NCBI GenBank assembly: GCA_028564705.1
Contig: JAPXFQ010002813.1
Location: forward strand, 2,108,001-2,172,000
Direction of reading: 5' to 3'
Length of the DNA stretch: 64,000 nt
From: Apricaphanius iberus
Lineage: Eukaryota > Chordata > Actinopteri > Cyprinodontiformes > Aphaniidae
Shown here piece by piece: positions 1 through 13,415 of the stretch (the first letter of the stretch is position 1; each line of letters starts with the position of its first letter). The position numbers and the translations under genes are program-made. The notes under the pieces are model-generated. The model was not told the DNA's origin, ran no database searches, and worked only from the letters and a program-made list of their open reading frames with translations.

Positions 1-1654
1 AAAAGATGTTGAGGTGTTGGAGTAGTAATAGGCAATAGAAAAGATATAAGGTAGAAACAATATAAATTTAGCCAAAGGTAGAGATTATGACTAAACCGCG
101 ATTATGCATTTTGACGATGTCATCAAGCTGTGCCTACATACTTTGTACCAGGTATTCAAGGATACTGATGTTCGGTGTTTGGCTTCACGTTAGATATTAC
201 AAATTTGCTGTTTTTAATTTAATGGAAAATTAACCTGTTGAACTTAAAGCATTTTTAATTAAAATATGCATATTTCTACTGGTAAAATATTAAATTTATA
301 AATATGTAACCTGGAAAGCAAACTGTTTTGAACTTTGGAAAAAGAAGTCAATATTTTTTAATAAATTTTGTTCAAATCATTAAATTGCATTCTGAACACT
401 ATTGAATTTGTTCTGCTGCAGTGTGTCTGGAAAGTGAGATTGTCCATACGCAGTCATTTTGACATATAAAAAAAATATACCGCAATAGATATTGTTACTG
501 CACATGTTTTAGAATACATTGCAATATAGATTTGAGGGGCCATTTCACCTAGCCTTATGTTGGAGTGGAAGATATGATCCCTATCCATTATAAACGATTG
601 ACAGTTTGTATTCTCTCCTCCTCCTCCTCCTCTTTGGCTCCTTTGTAACTCCTCTGGGATCATAGCTTAGGTGTTGTTTGAGCTTTTGAGATGCTAAAAA
701 GCTGCAAAAAGTTATAAAACAACACGTAATTGCTGTGGAACATAAAAAAAAACTAAGAACAAAGCTCCGTTTAGTTGCCCAGCCTCCAACACCAGAGAGA
801 ATTGTCTAAACATGGAACTCAACCCCCAAAAAAAGAAAAAACACTTGAAATAGAACAAATCAGAACCAAGGTAGCAGAGCTACTCCAACATGCTGCTATC
901 ATGAGCGGTGGAATCCATCTGACAGTAATCACTCAACCACTAAATTAAATATCTTGAATTAATTATGCTTAGCTTATCGTTTAAATCAATGGTTGGCCCC
1001 CCAAACTGTTTAATTTGGCCAACCAGCGTGTGTCATAGCTCTTATGTAAAAATCTACTTTGATCAGACAGAAAACCTAATTTGCATCATTGTTATTCTCC
1101 CACTGCTGATACCACTTTTGATAAATGAACCCAATGATTATATAACGGCTCAGATAGTCCTCACTCATGCTACTTGCATTATTTTTGAAATATCACAACT
1201 TAGGGTTAACAGTGAAAAATAAGCAACTACATGGGGCATGTAGAGTAGATTTGGGCATAAACCTACATTTGCATATTTTATTAGACCACAAATAATTATA
1301 TTTTATTCAATTTACAAAATATTGCATAAGACTTTGCCGCTGCACCGGACTCTATCAAACTACCTCCAGGTTAGCAGTTCACCACCACACTGGCTGCTAG
1401 CTTAACATGGAGCAGCATTGTCACTGTCACACAGACAAAAAACAATATAAAAAATGCTGGGAGGAAAAATGTGTCATAACTAAATAAATCAAATACTAAA
1501 GTTTAAATATGTGTTCTACACCACTATATGACTTATTTATCATATTTTGTTTAATGTTATTTACACAGGAAAGAAGGCTAAATAAGTGTTATAGTAAATA
1601 AAGGTACTTGAGTTAACTATAATTATTTGTATTTGATTTAAAACATTATTACAT

Positions 1655-1720
1655 CTAGCTAGATTTGTAGTTTGGCCCTCGGAGGGAAAAAGGTTGGGCA
1701 TCCCTGGTTTAGAGTGATTG
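1655..1720 (-). mobile_element. hAT-type MITE end
   Basis: On the minus strand CAGGGATGCCCAACCTTTTT and CCTCCGAGGGCC resemble the start of Charlie-like hAT MITEs. It lies about 60-120 bp past wdfy1 exon 4. The other end was not located. Confidence 0.35.
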
Positions 1721-1778
1721 ACGTCTAATTTGTTTTCTCCAATCGTAGTGGACCCAACTTTTTTTAAGCTGTCCTCAC

Positions 1779-3633
1779 CTGGGTACGTTTTGACGTGGTT
1801 CATTTTGTTGAAATCTTCAGAGATGAGAAATTCCTATGAGGAGCATAAAGCAAACGAAAAATATGAAATCAAATAAACACTGAAAGATTTTCTTTTTTTA
1901 CTTGATTGTAATCTTTTCCCTTACTCTCCCCCTCTTCCCGAAGCGGAGTTAGAGCTCACTCACCACAACAGCTCCATTGTCCTGTCCTATGAAGATGCGT
2001 CTGCTGTCATGGTGGTACGACATGCAGGAGCACGGAGCTGAGGGATAGAAGACGCAGACACACGTGGTGAGAAACGTTGCTTTGTTGTTGTTTTTTTTGC
2101 TCACAATAAAAGGAAGGTCATTACTTACAGGAGACTGTGTGGTAGATGCTTGGCCAGTACTGACCGCTGTCCCTTTTCAGCCACACTCGGATTGTCCTGC
2201 ATGGGGAAATGTACAGAAACTGGTCCATGTAAAACAGCCGATGTCTGCACAGCTTTAAGAACCGAGACAGGACTGAAGGTCCACCCCAAGAACAGAAAAA
2301 TTAAGACTGATCTCCCAGAGTGAAAAATCTATAGAAGCACGTTTCACTGCAGTTACAGCAGCAAGTCTTTCGGAGTATGTTGACAGAGGCTTTGCACACC
2401 TAAAGCTCAAGCTCAATCAGACTGGACAAAGACATTCTCAGCATGAGTTAGGTCTGGACTTTGGCAGGGCCATTCTAATGCAGGAATACACTTTAAAATG
2501 AAGTACTCCATCGCATATTTTGGTTGTGTGTTTCGGGTCGGTGAACCTCCACCCCGGTTTCAAGTCCACTGCTGCATCAAACCAGTTTTCTTCCATGACT
2601 GCACCATAGTTTGGTCCATTCAACAGTCCTATTTGTGGAGAGCATGACCAATAGCTGTCTTATCAACAGAATATTCCAGATGAGCAGTGAATCGCTGCAG
2701 CTCCTCCAGAGGTACCACAAGCCTCTCGGCTGTTCCTCCGATTAATACTAATTGCACAGCCACCAAACTTCTTTTTTCTTACATCAAGCAGGTTTGATGT
2801 GTGACGGAAATGGTTTCAGCTTTGTTCCATTTACCCTGACACGAGGGGGTGTTTGCTTCCTTTACTGTTTGTGATCAAGTGTGACAGCTTCTCAAAGACT
2901 AATCCACTGAAAAATGACGGAGATCCCTTGCTAGGATTACACAGCTAGCGCCAAATTGAGATCAAGCCGCTGTTTTTATTACCGTGATGCCTTCAAGAGC
3001 TGTGCGAGTGTGATGTTCAGGGGGGGGGGCAAAGGCCACGGCCAGCATGACAATACAAAGCTCTAAATAAATGGTATGAATAACAACTAGCATATCGAAC
3101 ATACAGTGTAGTGTCGTTATCAGTTTGAAAGTTATTTTTAATATAAGTTTTACGACAACAAGCATTCATCGGTTTAGACTGCTGAAAAGAATTAACTGGA
3201 TACAGAAGGAAGTTTGGTGGGTTAGTTTTCAGTGAGCCTCACCAGTTTCACTACGTCTTGTTCATTACAGCTAGTTTTAAAAGCGACGCACACAAACACG
3301 TAGCTATTTAACGCTATGATAAATAAAGGGTCAACTGTAGCTCTATATCAAATTCCCAAACAAAAGCCGTTTTAATGAATGTAAAATGTGCTGCATTCTC
3401 TGGTTTAGTTCCCCCCCTTCACTAATTTATCGTTTATAATGACCAGTAAATAGACCAAGCCCGCTAGCTCCAGTTAGCTTGACTCCTCGGACTCACCTGT
3501 CTTCGCTGACCGTAATCACTCCATCTTCCTTCGGGATTAAAACGGCCACGTTGACCGCGTCTGAGTGTCCCTCGATCTTGTTCAAAAGGACAGGCCGAGC
3601 GGTCTGGGGCCTCGAGTGAATCTCTGCTGCCAT
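1779..3633 (-). CDS. wdfy1: WD repeat and FYVE domain protein 1, N-terminal exons 1-4 (partial)
   Basis: Coding exons on the minus strand are 3633-3497, 2196-2129, 2037-1964 and 1833-1779. Lengths 137, 68, 74 and 55 nt keep one frame and give the first 111 residues. The protein starts [20 protein letters not shown] and continues through [37 protein letters not shown] and [15 protein letters not shown], which matches my memory of WDFY1 closely and WDFY2 less well. All donors are GTGAGT, GTAAGT or GTGAGG and all acceptors are AG. In the family these residues begin the WD40 beta-propeller; the later FYVE zinc finger binds PI3P on endosomes, and WDFY1 is reported to act in TLR3/4 signalling. The remaining exons were not found in bases 1-1778 and should lie further left. 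The start ATG sits in a GC-rich first exon with no better upstream ATG. Confidence 0.88.
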
Positions 3634-3790
3634 GGTTTCACCTGCCTAGCAAGCGAGCACTGTTTTCCTTCCGAGGATTTTTCCTCCTCACTCGCCAGCA
3701 GAGGAGGATCAGCTGACACCCAGAGCCGCTGTCAGGATTACCGTAAAGATCGCAACAAGGCGCGATGGGGATTACCGTAACTACCGCGAG
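3634..3790 (-). promoter_or_regulatory. wdfy1 promoter / 5' UTR, CpG-containing
   Basis: This stretch directly upstream of the wdfy1 ATG is richer in G+C and CpG than its surroundings, as expected of a housekeeping promoter. It carries the 12-mer GGATTACCGTAA twice in the same orientation (3735-3746 and 3769-3780) and an E-box-like CAGCTG at about 3711. No TATA box is obvious. The transcription start is not determinable from sequence alone. Confidence 0.45.
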
Positions 3791-3799
3791 AACGCAGGA

Positions 3800-5290
3800 A
3801 ACTAACCGAAAAGATATAGATGTTATGATAAATTGCTATTTATACATGTTAACATTTTTAATAAAACTTGAAATGGGTTAGTCATATAACTTTATCTATT
3901 CTTTTCATTATAAATTCAATAATTTATATCGAGATTATTTTAAATGTTATAAAAAAATTGTATCTCATGTCTGTGTATGAAGATATACATTTATTCTATT
4001 TCTACACTGTCAAAGGTGCTAACACTGCGGTAGAAAAGTAGAACTAGCTACTCTGAGCTGTTACGTCCCTTAAAGCTGCCTGCAGCTGATTTGCTGAGGT
4101 TAACCGGTCAGATATTAGAGTTTATTTAGTGAGACTCAGCAGCAACTTAATCCGTTATGTACTTTATGACTCTGTTAAATCAGCTATTGAGTCTCCTATG
4201 GTCTTTTCAAAGTCTCAGATCAATATAGCCCAGAGGCAAGGTCTCAATAGCAATACTGTACCTCATGGGATTTGCATGGTCCCCATATGATGACCTTGAC
4301 GTATGTTACAATCACCTATTAGATTCTTGATTAATATTTGTTGTTATTCAGGATGGTATACTATATGTTTGGTTGTTGTAAACTGTTTTAACATCTCGCT
4401 CTATATCACTTTTTAGCTTCGAGCACCTGCCCCTCTCAAGGCCTTTGCAAAACCCTAGATCGGACCACTTGTAACTTAAGAACAATGATTTTCAAGTTAT
4501 TTTCGTTTTGTTCCCCTTCATCGAAATTTAGAAACCAAATTCAAAGTAGTTACTTTGATTAATTGAAAATCAAAAATAGTTAAAGAGTAGTTTTACAGTA
4601 CCCCCAACCTCAGTAATATTGATATGGGGAAATGCCACAAGAAGCACCTTTTAACTAAACAAGCACAGACATGCTCGTATCTTAAAGGAGAAACATTATG
4701 AAAATGGGAATTGGGGCGTCATTGTGTGTCTCTGGTGCATATACATGCATACAAATTTGAAAAAAACAAACATCCATGCTGTTTTGAGTGAGATTGGAGT
4801 TTCTTAATTGATCCTGCATTCAGTCTTGGATTGAGCTGTTAAAAATCTGTCCGGCTTGCTACGTCACAAGCCGCAATATTGGAATATCCACACCTCATCA
4901 GAGTGCTGTCTCCACCCACCAGGTACAGCAATAAACAACAGTTACTATTAAGATTAGGAAACACCATGTTGCAGCTCCACGCAAAATGCTCAGTTTTTGG
5001 CTGGTTAAAAGAGCTCAAAACACTTCGTCAGGTCCCAGTGGACCAAGAGGACAGAAGAGCGACATAGTTTGAATTTTATTTTTTATGGTATGCTGGCGGT
5101 AAGGGTGGGGAAGATGGGAGATCTGCTGCCGAACTGAGCTCAAAGAGCGGGGTCTCCGCAGTCCTAGAGAGCTTGAGTCAGCGAGATCGAGCTGGAAGGC
5201 TTTAGAGTTGACGTCTCAGGAAGATATCGGAGTGCCAGGTAAGCAGTTAAATATATTCTTCTAACTTTAAGTAATTTCTTCAATAACCAT
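3800..5290. other. Intergenic, no gene seen
   Basis: AT-rich spacer between the wdfy1 promoter and the first repeat. No exon-like frame with flanking splice sites, RNA gene or clear transposon was recognised. Confidence 0.5.
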
Positions 5291-5299
5291 TCAGAAGAA

Positions 5300-5620
5300 T
5301 TCAATTCAATTAAATTTCTTTTATTTATATAGCGCCAATTCACAACAAATGTCATCTCAAGCCACTTTACAACAAGTCATTTCAATAAAAATATACAAAC
5401 ATTCCAATCAGTTAAAAGTTTTCTATGTAAGGAATCCCAGCAGATTGCATTGAGTCATCGACGTGAGGTTAGTCCCAGATCGTTCAGACTCCAACCACAG
5501 CAATCCCTCATACTGAGCAAGCATGTAGTGACGGTAGAGAGGAAAAACTCCCCTTTAACAGGAAAAAAACCTCAGGGAGAACCTGGCTCAGTACAGGGGG
5601 TCATCTGCCATGACCGTCTG
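5300..5620 (+). repeat. LINE/SINE 3'-end repeat, AATTCAATTC family
   Basis: Contains TTTATTTATATAGCGCCAAT, CCAATCAGTTAAAAGTTTTC, CAATCCCTCATACTGAGCAA and GGGAGAACCTGGCTCAG. The complementary copy is at 13.83-14.12 kb, with partial copies at 24.85-24.97 and 28.98-29.2 kb. Confidence 0.6.
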
Positions 5621-5684
5621 GGGGTCTGAGAAGACAGAGAAGAGACAGCATGGAGGATGCTCGGTGACTTTGAGCCTCATCTGG

Positions 5685-6372
5685 ATCGTATGGGGTCATG
5701 GGAAACTGTCACTGCAGTTTGAGTTTCTGCTTTAGCTAACTGCAGTGAACTTGCATGGTGATTTTCTTCAACCCTTCTTATCAGAAGACGCTCCTGTCGA
5801 GATGTCAACTTTCGTGGACAGCCTGGACGTCTCTGTAAGATGGTGGGACTTCAATCTTTTTTAAATTTTTGGATCACTTTTGCTACAGTATTTTAATATG
5901 TAAAGCCTTGCTGATCTTATAGACCTCACTTTTTTGTGTAAAGAAATGATTTCCTTTATCAAATTTTCTGACATTTCTCTTCCATGGGGAGCTATTGCTG
6001 ACAGCATGAAATGTGAAGAGCTTTTCTTTGTTAAGTAATGCCCTTTTATAGTCAACGTCTGCTGGACACCTCTTAAATGAATCATCACTTACCTGTGGTT
6101 GAATGCCTGTTAATTAGAATTTTGCAGTCTTAAGTGTGGCTTTTCTCTTAAAACTATAATTGGGGGTTACTCATTTTTGTAAATTAGTCTTGCATGAATG
6201 TTAGGAAAATCACTTTTTTGTGTGTGCAAAATAAATCTTGTTTGCAATCAATGGCCCACATTTGTGGAAGTTTTTTGTAGAATAGTATCTCAGAAAATCT
6301 TGATTCCGAAAGAAAACTAAAGGTTTTCTGACAAATGTAGTGGGGTGTACTCATTTATACGGAGCACTGTAT
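5685..6372 (-). mobile_element. Tc1-like fragment, same family as the 27.5 kb element
   Basis: The segment from GGGTCATGGGAAACTGTCAC to the terminal GGGGTGTACTCATTTATACG parallels 28310-28640 plus the element end. The catalytic half is missing. It lies between wdfy1 and serpine2. Confidence 0.65.
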
Positions 6373-6644
6373 CTACATATATGTTAAGACACACGGGTTA
6401 CTTACTGCTGAAAGTGGGATAAAAAAAACAGGAAAGTGTTGATTTGTAAAGACTTCATTTTAATAGATTTCTAATTGTATTTTTTGAAAATGCCAGAATT
6501 TTAGATTTTATATATTTTTTCTGATTACATCATTGTAAAGAAATAAATGTTTTAACATTTTGACCAAACAATCAGCATTTTAGGAATCGAAAATACATAT
6601 TTTTAAATCAATACTTTTCACTTGTTGATTCGATTCCAGCTTCT

Positions 6645-6775
6645 GCCCATCACATGCCGAGTGACCTCCGGGCAAAACACTTAAACCTAGGTTGCTCACC
6701 GATCTGCATAAAAAGTGTATAAATGTGTGCATGAGTGTGGATCCAATGTTAAGCACTTTGATCGGCCAGCATGAC
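6645..6775 (+). repeat. SINE-like fragment
   Basis: GATTCGATTCCAGCTTC, CACATGCCGAGTGACCTCCG and GGCAAAACACTTAAACC resemble the body of fish tRNA-type SINEs. Confidence 0.35.
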
Positions 6776-7249
6776 TAGAAAAGTATTAAGTTAATCCATT
6801 TGCTTCATACGTACATTTTATTTTGAAGTATTGCCATTTCTACTCAAGCAGAATTTTTGGAAAATAAATTCAAACAGCTGCAGGAGGGCCATAACAGACT
6901 AATTTCTTCATCAAAAATAATCTTATTTCAAGCTACACTGTTGGGTTTTATTTATTTGCACCCATTTCGTCTATCCCCCAAATCATTTGAGACCACTTAT
7001 TTCTCTGTTTTTTGCTCACCGTCAGCAGAACTGTTCAAGTCTACATCCACCATCTCTACTTTTAACTGGAACCTCTGACTCAGTAGGAATACTACGGTGA
7101 GTATGTTTTTGTTTCTTTTTCAAAACTGCTATTCCGATGGTGCTAATACTAAACAGATTTCTATGCTCAGTGTCCTGCAGAAACAGTCTTGCTCCTTAAA
7201 ACACTGAAGTTTGAGGTTGAACTGTGACATGTTATTACAGGAGAACATA

Positions 7250-7490
7250 ATTATGAAATGCACGGAAAAATGTACACAGGTTTCGAAAATGTTGCATTTA
7301 TAAGTCATTACATTGTTGTTCCAGCTGTACATTTTATGATGTCCCACCCCAGTGTGAACCACAGGGGAAGTTTCTCTGCCCCTGCTGAAGAAGGGATTTT
7401 CCCACAGGATGATGCTGCCACTGCCATGTTCCTTCAAAGCAGTTAATTTAGGGTGATATGCTGTGTTAGGTTTGCACTGCATATGTTTAT
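7250..7490 (-). mobile_element. Possible Tc1 transposase relic
   Basis: Minus-strand reading gives LKEHGSGSIILWENPFFSRG, resembling the SVKHGGGSIMLWG motif of Tc1 transposases; plus-strand CCACAGGATGATGCTGCCAC is typical of such relics. No ends are visible. Confidence 0.4.
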
Positions 7491-7572
7491 ACATTTAAAC
7501 TAAGATTAAATTACACACTTTGGATTTTATTTACCACCTTGGCAAATTCTGAAAAAAGCTGATAGCTCTTGA

Positions 7573-7578
7573 TTTATT
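7573..7578 (-). terminator. Candidate serpine2 polyadenylation signal
   Basis: TTTATT on the plus strand reads AATAAA on the minus strand about 890 bp past the serpine2 stop codon; another lies near 7525. I noticed no AATAAA between 7.6 and 8.46 kb, so the 3' UTR would be about 0.9 kb. No transcript evidence. Confidence 0.3.
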
Positions 7579-8462
7579 TAAGGGTAGTGGCACACTTCTC
7601 AGATTTTTATCTAAGAAATTCTTTCAAGTCGCAACTCTCTGTTTCAAAATGTCCATCCCAAGTCAACAGAGTATAATCAGCATCAGAGGTACTTTCCTCT
7701 GTTAGTTAGAGCTTTCTTTTATGTTTCTCTCATAACCAAGGCACTATTTAGCCAGAGTGCTTCAGTTTAGTAAAGATGTGAGCTTTTCAAAACCCAATCA
7801 GATTCCCTGATCTTTTGACGCTTTATCTCCTCTGACAATTAGGGATGAATTCAAACTGCAGCTAAAGAAATAATTAAGAGAAAAGCATTAGGCCTTTTTA
7901 CCACAATTTTTAACCAATAACAGCAAGGCACAATTTACTGAAGTTATAAATGTATGTAGTTTAATTTTGTTTCCACATGTAAAGCAACAGAATACTTTCT
8001 CAGTAAGGAGAAAACTTTTAAAGTAATCAAGAACGCGCTCGTTCAGTAGTGATGCTATCACCATAACTTAAGAGGGAAACGGGCAGACTGGAGTTGCATG
8101 ACTCTTGATGGAAACGTTTAAACTGAAACAGAGACGCCATAAATAAACCGATCGTCATACTCCAGAGTTAAGAAACGACACAAGTGACATTTAAAGTCTT
8201 TTAAAAAAGCGATAAAGCCAAAAAGTTCACCAAAAAATTAAAACGGTAGGAAAACTTAGTCTGCAAAACATGGAAAGGATGGTATGTGTTGCAGAAAATG
8301 ATCAACATAAAAAGCAATATTTAAAACAAATATATGTCCACATTGTTCAGAAGTCAAGAGCCACAGTATCTCAGTGGGCTTGTGTGTTTATGTACGACAG
8401 TGTGTGAGCTCTTCGGGTTCTGCTAGATGAGCTAGCAGGCCTGTCTGCTCTGAAAGTGGGCC

Positions 8463-11400
8463 TCATGGTTGGTTGATCTGGCCCATAAACAGGAGGGTAC
8501 CTGGAAACAAATAACAGCTCATTGTTCTGCTACTTAGCTCCACCACATAATAAAAACTACCAAGGCAAAATACACAGAAAATGTTCTCATCGACGTTCTG
8601 TAAATAAACCAGTGCGTACCTGTTGGGTTATGTCTGATGAGGAACAGGAAAGGTCTGTCCACCGTAACCCACGGCGGAGAGGAGCGAGCCATCAAAATAG
8701 CAGCTAAACAACACATTAAAACTTCAGGTTAGTGGGGCACAGACTTAAATGCTGGACGTAAGATTAGTACAGAATAAGACTGGGTCATTATGAAAATACA
8801 ATAGTCGTCATTATCTTTGCTGTGTTGAACAATCTCGATTTGCGTTTTTGTCTTATCAAAACGATAATAAAAAAACGAATATAGCCTTCACTATTAATGT
8901 CACATACAGAGTGTGCCTCCTGCTACTTGGATGGCTAACAACATCAAATCACTTCAAAACTGTATCGTCTCTTTGTCCTCAGAGAGATTATCATCTCAGG
9001 TGATTAATTAGATTGGTTGTATTACCTAGCTTTGTTAGTTAGGTATTAAAACTCCGTCAGCAGATTTTACAGATCCGTTTAGTCTGGCTGCTGTCCTCTC
9101 TGACATATCCAAACCATTCCAAACTACTGACCTTACATTGTCACTTCTCTCCACAATGTCATGGACGTGTTCTCTTCTGTGGTCAGTATCAACAACTCGT
9201 CATGTTTATCGTCTTTCCCTTTGTCCATTTTCCTTAAACATTCTTCATCGGCCATACACTTTTGACACTGCACTCTCATTTTATCTACCAGCATGGGCCT
9301 CCTGCTTCTAAGTACCACTTGTTTTTTTCTGCGACTTGATGGATGAGTTAGCTTAACAGCAAGGCAGTGCTTCGACTGGATTGGTCAGTTGGCATAACGA
9401 TTAAAAAGCACCACACAATTATAGCAATCAAGTTTTTTAATATCGTGATTTTGATTAAAATCCGATTAATTGCCCAGCCCTATTACAGATTGTTTTAATC
9501 TCTAAACCACAAAGTTTTAGGTCAGACCAGAAAAAAAAGAGAACATTTCAGACCACAAAAGAATACTTACTGGTGGCAGCTGCTGCCTTCGTTCCTTCTT
9601 CATTTACAATGATTTTGGATTTCTGTAGAGCCTTGGATACATGCACTGGCTCAGTACCTGAGAGAACAACAGCAGTCCATTTCACCTTCAATGAACAAAC
9701 TAATGACTTCATGTATGACATTTTTTTTAAAGTTTTCACTTCAAGCCACAAGATGGCAGTCGTGCAAAGAAATTCCAATCACATTTACAGATTTTTTTCC
9801 CACAGTGAAAATCTTAAAAGGCAATCATTTATTACACCACATGGTGGCACTAGAACTCTAACACTTTGGCAGGCCTACTCTGATTCCCTTTTCATACTGA
9901 TCAGGGAGTCGGTTTTAAGTCCTTACTGCTTCTCAGCAGTAAACAAGCAACGTTGATCTCTGATTTTACACTCATACCTACAGAAATTAGCTAAAAACAT
10001 TAATTCCGCTAGTGTGTGTGCGTGTGTGTCAATGTCGGATCTGCATTGACTGCCATCACTCACTGAGGTGTGTGAAGTCGGCTGCTTCCTGACTGAACAT
10101 GTCTGAGATGCCTAGCGCAGAGAGTGGAGCTTTCAAGTCTACCTCTGCATCTGCAGAAAACCTGAAAACACACACAAAGTCAGCTGTGATTCTTTTCACC
10201 CTGAGGTGCAAATAGAATAGAATAACCCTTTAGTTGTCCCCGAAAGGGGAATTTGGTCATCACAGCAGCAAAAAACAAAACAAAAAACACGTATACAAAC
10301 AGAACAAAGAAAAGAAAAACAATTTTTACAGAAGAAAAAATATTCACATAATGTACAATAGTAACAAAAACTGAGTACTGTACAGTTATTAAACCCAGAT
10401 TGTAGTGTGCAAAAAGAGCAGGATACCGATGATGTTTAAATAATTAGAATATTTAGAAAAGTTAGAAAAGTATACTGTGCATTACAAAGTAAACAAGTAA
10501 GTTAGTATATTTAGTCTGGGAAAAATTAGGTGCACGTTATAACACAAGTGGTTGATTAGTGTAATCTACAGCGCTGATTTATACATCCATGTTTTTTTGG
10601 GAGCTATTCTAATTGTAAAATCTGACAGCTGCAGGGAGGAAAGAGAAATTTAGGTGTGTGTGTGTATGTATGTGTGCTGGCACTTACTTGGGGATGAGCA
10701 GGCGGACTTTCCTCATGTGCATGAGGTTGGCCCAGCTCTGCACGGTGGCTGTGCTGATGTATGGAATGACACTGGACAGAGGTGTGTCCTCATCCGAAGG
10801 GACAACAATCAGCATGCTGATGGTGTTGCCGTGGTAGGGCAGCTCGATTACCCTGTATTTGACCCCCTGGGGTGTGGTGGCCGTGCCTATGAACATAAGG
10901 TTTAGGATTCGCTTTAAAATAACAGAAAACACAAACTGAGGTTTATCATACTTACTGGAGTTAATAAGTTCTGTAAATAATTATAAATTAAAGAAAGGGA
11001 ATTCGATTGTCAATGATCTCCCTCTTCTACAGTCAATGTAGAGACATGGAAGAACACTCATGGTGCATTCACTGCACCGAAAAACGTGAACATCAAGAGC
11101 AGCAAGATCACATGCAAAGTCTATGGTTGAGGCTTTGTGAGTGTTGACCGTGTCAACTTTATAAACTTTTCCTATGTTCCAAGCATCAAAAGCCAGGAGT
11201 GCAGAAGTTCAGTTAGCTGGACTTTTGACAGTCTTTACGTGCCACACCAACCAATGAGAGCGCCTCACTGTAGTGATGCCGCCCAACGTCAACATTGTCT
11301 TGCCAGCCACGATTCGCCATTGTTTAAAACATCTGGCAGAGAAAGGCCTGTCTGCGTGCTTTGCAAGCTTCAGCCTAAAAATGTACCGGTGTCACACTAG

Positions 11401-13369
11401 TCACTTTGTGAGCATTTTTTTGATGCCGACAAAGCGTGCAGCTTGAACGCATCACAGGTGACATAGGATAACACAAAAGCAAAGAAAAACAGTGGAATCC
11501 AGAGTGGAGCAAGACTGTAGAAGAGACGCAGCAACATGGGAAGTAGGGATGGGTACCAACCGAATTCTGTGGTACAGACAGAGTAGAGATTCACATGATA
11601 TGGAACGGTACCTTGTTTAGGTACCTGTCCTTCCTTAATGATAACCTGTTGTGACTGTGAGTAGCAATTTGCCAAGATACCAGACAGCATCGAATGCAAA
11701 ACATCGTAGTAACGTCAGTCGCTGCGAGGGAAGCGTAAACAGCAAGCAGCATGGCGGAGAGAAAGTGCTGTAAAGTTCGGCTCCACTTCTCTAAACGCGA
11801 TGGAGATTACGCCCGCTGCAACCTGTGTGACACAAAATGCAAGAGCAGTATATGTCTCTCAGACAGGGTCTGTAGTAGCAGGGGAAATCGATAGCATCCT
11901 AGATGAGTTTTAGGTAAAGTCTAAGGTGGTAGGAGTTACACTTGATAACGTTGCAAACATGGATGTGGCTGTGAAAAAAATGAAGGTCATGAAGATAGGG
12001 TGCTTTGCTCATAACTTCAAAGACAAGATGTTTGCTCCCCACTGTGTGATGGATCCCCATCACACAGTTTGTCCAGAGGGGAAAGGAGAAGAATAAGAGT
12101 ACATGGAGCTGGGTTTTAATTTGTGATATTTGTTGTTATATATTCTAAGAAATAAATATATTCAGTTGAAAAATAGATTTAATTAATGATTAAACAGTCA
12201 AAAGTATCAAAAATTGGTACCGTTAAGCACCACTAACGATTTGTAGGTACCAGGAATTGGTAATGCATTCATTCAGATGTGAAATGTACCCATCTCTAAT
12301 AGGAAAAGATAGAGAGTTATCACCTTAGCTCCAAAGACTAAGGAAAGCCTACTGGGAAGACTAAAAACGAGGGAACATCTGAAAGGACAATGAATCAAAA
12401 GGCCAACCTACCATTTCTCTAAGAGGTCATCAAGATGTGAATCAGCCAGAAAGACTGCCTCCCACCTTATTTTTGTGTCTTTAGCATGCTTAAAGTGACA
12501 GTGTGTAGTTTTTGCAGTACATCTTTGAAAATAGCAAATAAAATATCAAATCAATTTTAAAATACATAGGCGATGGTCCTCTTTTCAGGGGAAAGCCATA
12601 TTAGATGACATCTTTACTTCTACAAGAGCCCGGACGGACAAAGCGCACCGAACATGCCCGCTTTTAAAACATTGATTTCCTCTCAAAATGCAAAAAACGC
12701 TTCGCCATAAATACATTTTTACCTCTTTGCTAGTTCCAAGCGATGAAAGAGAGTCTGATGTACTCGTCATGTTGCAGCAAATAGATAATTCTCAGGGAAT
12801 TGAGCGTTTGAAAACAGCACTAGTTGGACCTCCGTCATTGAGTTTCTTACCGAAGACACAGATACTGCATGCTTGTGATAATTTAGGTATGCAGTGCCCC
12901 CTACTGGCCAAAACAATTACACACTGTCACTTTAAAGAGCAACTAAACCCCAAAACAACTTTTTTTTTTGCTTATAAACTGCATAAATGGCTCTTTACAG
13001 TCTTTCAGTTTCAGAGGATTTTTTGACATTTTTGTGTAAAATTATTAAATTCTAAATTTTTGGGTGTAAAAACATCTTAGTGCTGCCACTCATGGTCATT
13101 GTGTGGTACTGTATTTGAATTTTGTGATTGGCTGAGAGTGGTACATCTTTTCCATTGTCTACATCTCAGGTACAGTCTTAAAGAGACGCCCTCCTCTCTC
13201 TGACACACTAGAATGTGTATCTTGTGTGCAACACGCATACCGCTAAGAGAAAAAGAAATCCGTATATTGCACTATGGATGAACACAACAGTGAAGTGGTT
13301 TAAACCGAAAAAAGGGGAAATATTTAGAGCAAACAGAATGGATTTACAGCAGCCTATGGCTGGAGAGCT

Positions 13370-13415
<46 letters not shown>

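Noticed and set aside
3800..8460. mrpl44 exons expected from synteny
   Set aside because: No frame resembled the ribonuclease III-like or dsRNA-binding parts of MRPL44.
12585..12770. Small frame inside the TTAA-flanked element
   Set aside because: MITE interior with no protein similarity recognised.
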